From Croceicoccus sp. (GTDB lineage: Bacteria > Pseudomonadota > Alphaproteobacteria > Sphingomonadales > Sphingomonadaceae): a DNA stretch of 64,000 nt. The position numbers and the translations under genes were made by a program. Positions 60,958 through 64,000 of the stretch are shown piece after piece (position 1 is the first letter of the stretch; every line of letters starts with the position of its first letter). The DNA lies in NCBI GenBank assembly GCA_029936705.1, contig JAPYSD010000001.1, positions 1 to 64,000 on the forward strand, written 5' to 3'. Below the pieces are notes generated by a model. That model searched no databases, had not been told where the DNA came from, and saw nothing but the letters and a program-made list of their open reading frames with translations.

Positions 60958-61785
60958 ATGCTTATTCTCGACCGCCCCAGATCACTTATCAATCAGCACC
61001 GGCCACCACTCGCCCAGGAAACGGACAAGACCATTGTCGTCGCCGATTTCGAGTTCCTGAGCGATTGGCGCAAGTTCGAGGATTATCGAGCGAAGGATGG
61101 CGACGCTGCGCATTGGAAGCCGCGCTGGCCTTTCGGCTATATCGTCTGCGCGTCCTGGGTGGTTATCGATTTTCCGGCAGCGGCAGACAAGCCAGAAGTC
61201 AGCCATTTCTATTCGCTTTCCCAACCTCACAATGATCAGACCGATATCGTGGAGGTCTTTTTCCGAACGCTCGAGCAGGCCTCATCGAACAACGCGGAGC
61301 CAGCCCGTCTCGTGACTTGGGGAGGCGATCTGAAGGACATTGCGGCTCTGCATCTTGTCGCGCAGCGACGCGAATGGATCCTGCCGCCCCAGCTTCGGAA
61401 CACCAGTCCTCACTGCCCGCAGCGGCTCGATCTTTGTCAGTTCTACTATCACAAGGAGCTGGAAGGCGTTCACCTCTCGGAATTTCTGCAAGCGCAGGAT
61501 TTGCCGGTAAAACCCAACCGGCCAACGAAAGTGACCGACTTCGCAAGCGATGGTAACTGGAAGGCCGTCGAGGAACATTGTGCAGCAGATGTGATGCTGA
61601 CAGCGATCCTTGCAGTGCGTCATCTCGCCTCCACCGCTCAAATCGGTCAGACCGGCAAGAAATGTACTGAGGCGATCCTCGACCGGTTCTGCGATCGTAG
61701 TCCTACTTCCTACACTCGGTATCTGCAGAAATGGCGCAAGGAGAACCTCGGTTACCGGGGGGGCCTGAAATGCCGCGGCCGCTGA
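60958..61785 (+). CDS. PolB-exo2-like predicted 3'-5' exonuclease
   Basis: A 275-residue protein with an RNase H-like exonuclease pattern: TIVVADFEFLSDW (Asp30, Glu32), a motif II-like LVTWGGDLKDIAALHLVAQRR, and a third acidic site HCAADVMLTAILAVRHL, matching proteins annotated as predicted PolB-like 3'-5' exonucleases. It comes after the terminator of the DnaQ-like gene, so it probably has its own promoter at 60930-60957, a very short space. The C-terminal end overlaps the next reading frame by 16 bases. No obvious polymerase partner is present. Confidence 0.75.
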   Translation: MLILDRPRSLINQHRPPLAQETDKTIVVADFEFLSDWRKFEDYRAKDGDAAHWKPRWPFGYIVCASWVVIDFPAAADKPEVSHFYSLSQPHNDQTDIVEVFFRTLEQASSNNAEPARLVTWGGDLKDIAALHLVAQRREWILPPQLRNTSPHCPQRLDLCQFYYHKELEGVHLSEFLQAQDLPVKPNRPTKVTDFASDGNWKAVEEHCAADVMLTAILAVRHLASTAQIGQTGKKCTEAILDRFCDRSPTSYTRYLQKWRKENLGYRGGLKCRGR

Positions 61786-62146
61786 ACCTCGCGGCCGCCC
61801 TGCTGGACAGCATTGCCGCTGCCGCTGACAGATCGCGGCGGACGTTTCCGATCAGACAGCGCACTGGCTGCTGATCGGCCGGGCGATCGAGGAAAGCGCC
61901 GGCTTCGACTTTGCAAAAGTCGAGGCTGCGCGCGTAGCCAAGCGGGACACCGCCGATCTCACCGAGGCCGAGTGGATCGTCTGGAACGCCTATGTCCACA
62001 AAAGCCTGATCCGCCCCGACAAGGGCGAGGAAGAATTGTTCGCCGAGCGCCGGGCGAGGGCGCTTGGCACCGGGCTCGACGCCAATGGCCAAATCGTCTC
62101 GCAATCGGATCAGGAGCCAAGGGATGGCGAGGAGGGCTCCGGCTGA
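61770..62146 (+). pseudogene. Hypothetical gene with early frameshift
   Basis: An ATG at 61770 gives MPRPLNLAAALLDSIAAAAD; about 20 codons later the sensible coding text shifts frame and continues QIAADVSDQTAHWLLIGRAIEES, VEAARVAKRDTADLTEAEWIVWNAYVHKSLIRPDKGEEELF to the TGA at 62146. The second frame has a stop immediately before it and no start of its own, so one base has been lost or gained near 61830. It may be a recent mutation or a sequencing error in a real gene. Family not recognised. Confidence 0.55.
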
Positions 62147-62201
62147 CGCCGGTGTCCCGTCATCAGCTTCTGTTACTCCCGACAAATAGAGGACAATCAC
62201 C

Positions 62202-62594
62202 ATGCCAACGACGAAGCGCCGGGCGGCGCAGCGCCGTGCGCTGCGCTGGGCGCAGGCCGATATTTGCGCGGGCTGCGGCGCATTCCTGCCAAGCGGCAAG
62301 CGCCTGCCGCGTCATCATCCCGATACCCCGACCTTCGATCACGTGATCGCACGCAGCGATGGGGGAGGGCGCACGCTCTCGAACGGCCTATTGAAGCACC
62401 AGCGCTGCAATCAGCAGCGCGGAAACAAGCCGCCGACCGGATGCGACCTGCTGTGGCGCGATCTCGTGCAGGCCCGGCTCGCCGGTAGGCCGAGAAGCTT
62501 CAAGCCGACATTCCGCAGCGGGGTGCCCAATCCGCATGGCAGCGAGCGCGCCGAGGCGCGGGGTCTCATGACAATTACAGAGAAAACAACATGA
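62202..62594 (+). CDS. HNH endonuclease
   Basis: A 130-residue HNH protein. Cys22/Cys25 (CAGC) starts a zinc site, the nuclease motif is TFDHVIARSDGGGRTLSNGLLKHQRCNQQRGNK, with catalytic His in DHV and the terminal Asn/His in HQRCN. AGAGGACAATCACC precedes the start. The last codons overlap the HipA-like gene (ATGA), which implies coupled translation. Free-standing HNH proteins of this size occur in phage, restriction and plasmid contexts. Its link to HipA is unusual. Confidence 0.85.
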   Translation: MPTTKRRAAQRRALRWAQADICAGCGAFLPSGKRLPRHHPDTPTFDHVIARSDGGGRTLSNGLLKHQRCNQQRGNKPPTGCDLLWRDLVQARLAGRPRSFKPTFRSGVPNPHGSERAEARGLMTITEKTT

Positions 62595-63853
62595 ATATTC
62601 AGATCCTGGACCGCCTCGCGGTCCTGTGGGGCGAACACCTCGCTGGTGAACTCGCGCTCGATCGTAATGGTGCGATGCGCTTTACCTATGCCGGCAGCTG
62701 GCTTCGCGATCCGCAAGCGCTGCCGATCTCCTTCTCGCTGCCCTTGCGGGCAGAGCCGTTCGAAGACCGCGCCTGCAAGCCCTTCTTCGGGAACCTTTTG
62801 CCCGAGGAATGGCAGCGCGAAGCCGCGGCCCGTGCGCTGGGCATCTCTTCGGGCAATCCGTTCCGATTGCTGAAGGCATTGGGCGGCGATACGGCGGGCG
62901 CGCTGACGTTCCGGCCCGCCGATCAGCCAAAGTCTTTCGGTTCGACAACAAGAACTCCAGTTCCCCTGAATGATGCCGAACTTGCCGCCCTGTTCGGCCG
63001 CATGGCGCAAAGGCCGATGCTGGCAGGGGAGGGCCCCCGCTACAGCCTTGCCGGCGCGCAGAGCAAGCTGCCGGTCGTGCTGATCGATAAGCGCATCGCG
63101 CTGGCATTACCGGGGCAGGCGACCACCCATATCATCAAGCCCGAGCCTGAGAGGTTCCCGGGACTGGCGGCGAACGAGGCGTTCTGTCTGACCTTGGCGA
63201 AAAGCACCGGCCTCGCAGCAGCAGATGCCGAATGGCGTTCGGCCCGAGGCAGGGCTTTCCTCCTCGTGTCGCGCTACGACCGGATCACGCAGAACGGACC
63301 GGTACGGCGGTTGCATCAGGAAGACTTCGCGCAGGCCCTGGGGGTTATGTCCTCGAAGAAATATGCAAGCGATGGCGGGCCGGTGTTCCGGGACTGCTTC
63401 GATCTCGTCAGGCGCGCTACGACCGATCCCGAGACCGAAATTCTCAAGCTGATCGATGCCGCGCTCTTCAATCTCGTCATCGGCAACGCCGACGCGCATG
63501 CCAAGAACTTCAGCCTGTTGCGCGGCGACAGCGGTGAGGTCGCGCTTGCGCCGCTCTACGATCTGGTCTCGACGGTGGTCTGGCCTGAGCTATCGAACAG
63601 GTTTGCCATGAAGTACGGGCGGGCGAGGGCGCTGGAGGACATGTCCACCGGAAGCTTCGAGCGCTTCGCTGCCGATGCGAGTGTGGATTTCCAGATTGTC
63701 CGGGAACGCGGTGCTTCGCTTTGCGGACGCATTATTAGCGGTGTCGAGGCGGGTTGGGACACGCCAGGTCTGACCGATCGATCGGCAATCTCGGCTTTGG
63801 CTGCCCTTATCCACGACCGTGCTGGTCGAGTATCGTTGAAACTCGCCGGGTGA
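62591..63853 (+). CDS. HipA-family serine/threonine kinase toxin
   Basis: A 420-residue HipA protein. The N-terminal HipA_N part (LDRLAVLWGEHLAGELALD, PLRAEPFEDRACKPFFGNLLPE) is followed by the kinase: YSLAGAQSKLPVV with Ser158 at the autophosphorylation-loop position, HIIKPE (ATP Lys183), the catalytic loop GNADAHAKNFSLL (Asp301, Asn306) and the Mg-binding LAPLYDLVST (Asp324). HipA kinases phosphorylate glutamyl-tRNA synthetase or related targets and cause growth arrest. The usual HipB repressor gene is not next to it; an HNH nuclease gene is. Whether another protein acts as antitoxin is unknown. Confidence 0.9.
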   Translation: MNIQILDRLAVLWGEHLAGELALDRNGAMRFTYAGSWLRDPQALPISFSLPLRAEPFEDRACKPFFGNLLPEEWQREAAARALGISSGNPFRLLKALGGDTAGALTFRPADQPKSFGSTTRTPVPLNDAELAALFGRMAQRPMLAGEGPRYSLAGAQSKLPVVLIDKRIALALPGQATTHIIKPEPERFPGLAANEAFCLTLAKSTGLAAADAEWRSARGRAFLLVSRYDRITQNGPVRRLHQEDFAQALGVMSSKKYASDGGPVFRDCFDLVRRATTDPETEILKLIDAALFNLVIGNADAHAKNFSLLRGDSGEVALAPLYDLVSTVVWPELSNRFAMKYGRARALEDMSTGSFERFAADASVDFQIVRERGASLCGRIISGVEAGWDTPGLTDRSAISALAALIHDRAGRVSLKLAG

Positions 63854-63932
63854 CCCAGAGAGCGTGCCGAATGCGAGGATAACGGCAAAGCGTTCCTTGT
63901 CGGCGGCAGGCAGAACAGATAAAATTTAGGCC

Positions 63933-64000
63933 ATGTCGCGTTACACGATCCATAAGAGCCGTGGCGTTACCGCGGGGATGGGAAGCAGACCCCTTTCCGA
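63933..64000 (+). CDS. Partial hypothetical gene at window end
   Basis: ATG at 63933 opens a frame (MSRYTIHKSRGVTAGMGSRPLS) that is still open at the window edge. A TTTAGG lies just upstream. Too short to identify. Confidence 0.3.
   Translation, partial: MSRYTIHKSRGVTAGMGSRPLS

Overview
The window reads as part of a plasmid or plasmid-derived replicon from a sphingomonad (Sphingomonadaceae such as Novosphingobium, Sphingobium or Sphingopyxis; Alphaproteobacteria). The evidence is high GC, GGAGAG-type ribosome sites, two TonB-dependent receptors of the sphingomonad catabolic type, an RPA-type replication initiator beside ParA/ParB, and a MobA/TraA-like relaxase. The genus is an inference from protein style; there is no rRNA or tRNA to fix it.

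Region 1 (1-3.3 kb) is an insertion-sequence graveyard: a decayed IS3-family copy, the C-terminal stub of a DUF849/BKACE gene, a truncated IS3-type orfA, a frameshifted piece of a 2-oxoacid dehydrogenase E2 catalytic domain and an IS110-family stub. Region 2 (3.3-30.9 kb) is a dense and largely intact catabolic island: TonB receptor, CYP108-like P450, MerR, GntR/FadR, class III CoA-transferase, tandem-HTH LysR, then MFS transporter - GMC oxidoreductase - aldehyde dehydrogenase as one coupled operon, a VanB-type reductase and phthalate-dioxygenase-type Rieske oxygenase, a second TonB receptor with an SDR, an acyl-CoA dehydrogenase - ETF beta - ETF alpha - ETF:quinone oxidoreductase operon, a VanA-type Rieske oxygenase, and a zinc alcohol dehydrogenase with a second aldehyde dehydrogenase. 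The logic fits import, P450 hydroxylation of a (probably terpenoid or alicyclic) substrate, oxidation of alcohol to aldehyde to acid, CoA activation, and flavin-linked acyl-CoA dehydrogenation feeding quinone. The substrate itself is inferred. Four TGGTNNNACCA-type palindromes, the operator class of FadR-like GntR proteins, lie upstream of the P450, the CoA-transferase, the divergent Rieske/TonB pair and the acyl-CoA dehydrogenase, suggesting one regulon under the local GntR protein.

Region 3 (31.4-33.8 kb) is debris: a Tn3-type resolvase C-terminus fused exactly to a truncated cytochrome c, a TetR remnant, and other decayed ORFs. Region 4 (33.9-40.5 kb) is the replication/partition core: parA-parB, scattered 16-bp parS-like palindromes (one inside rep), rep, and an oriV with seven iterons at 22-bp pitch (one interval 29 bp) plus two inverted copies. 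Region 5 (40.5-47 kb) is more IS debris (IS21, IS66, IS3/IS2-like, an apparently complete IS630) around a small two-gene operon with a ParA-like P-loop protein. Region 6 (47-51.3 kb) holds an oriT-like inverted repeat and a 1270-aa relaxase.

Region 7 (51.5-64 kb) is accessory and defensive: an AAA ATPase/HNH nuclease pair resembling a Septu-like antiphage module but with a long extra N-terminal domain, an intact IS3 element, a ParDE toxin-antitoxin pair, a double-HTH XRE regulator with a LexA-like tail, a zinc-ribbon protein, two 3'-5' exonuclease-like proteins, and an HNH nuclease translationally coupled to a HipA-type kinase without an adjacent HipB.
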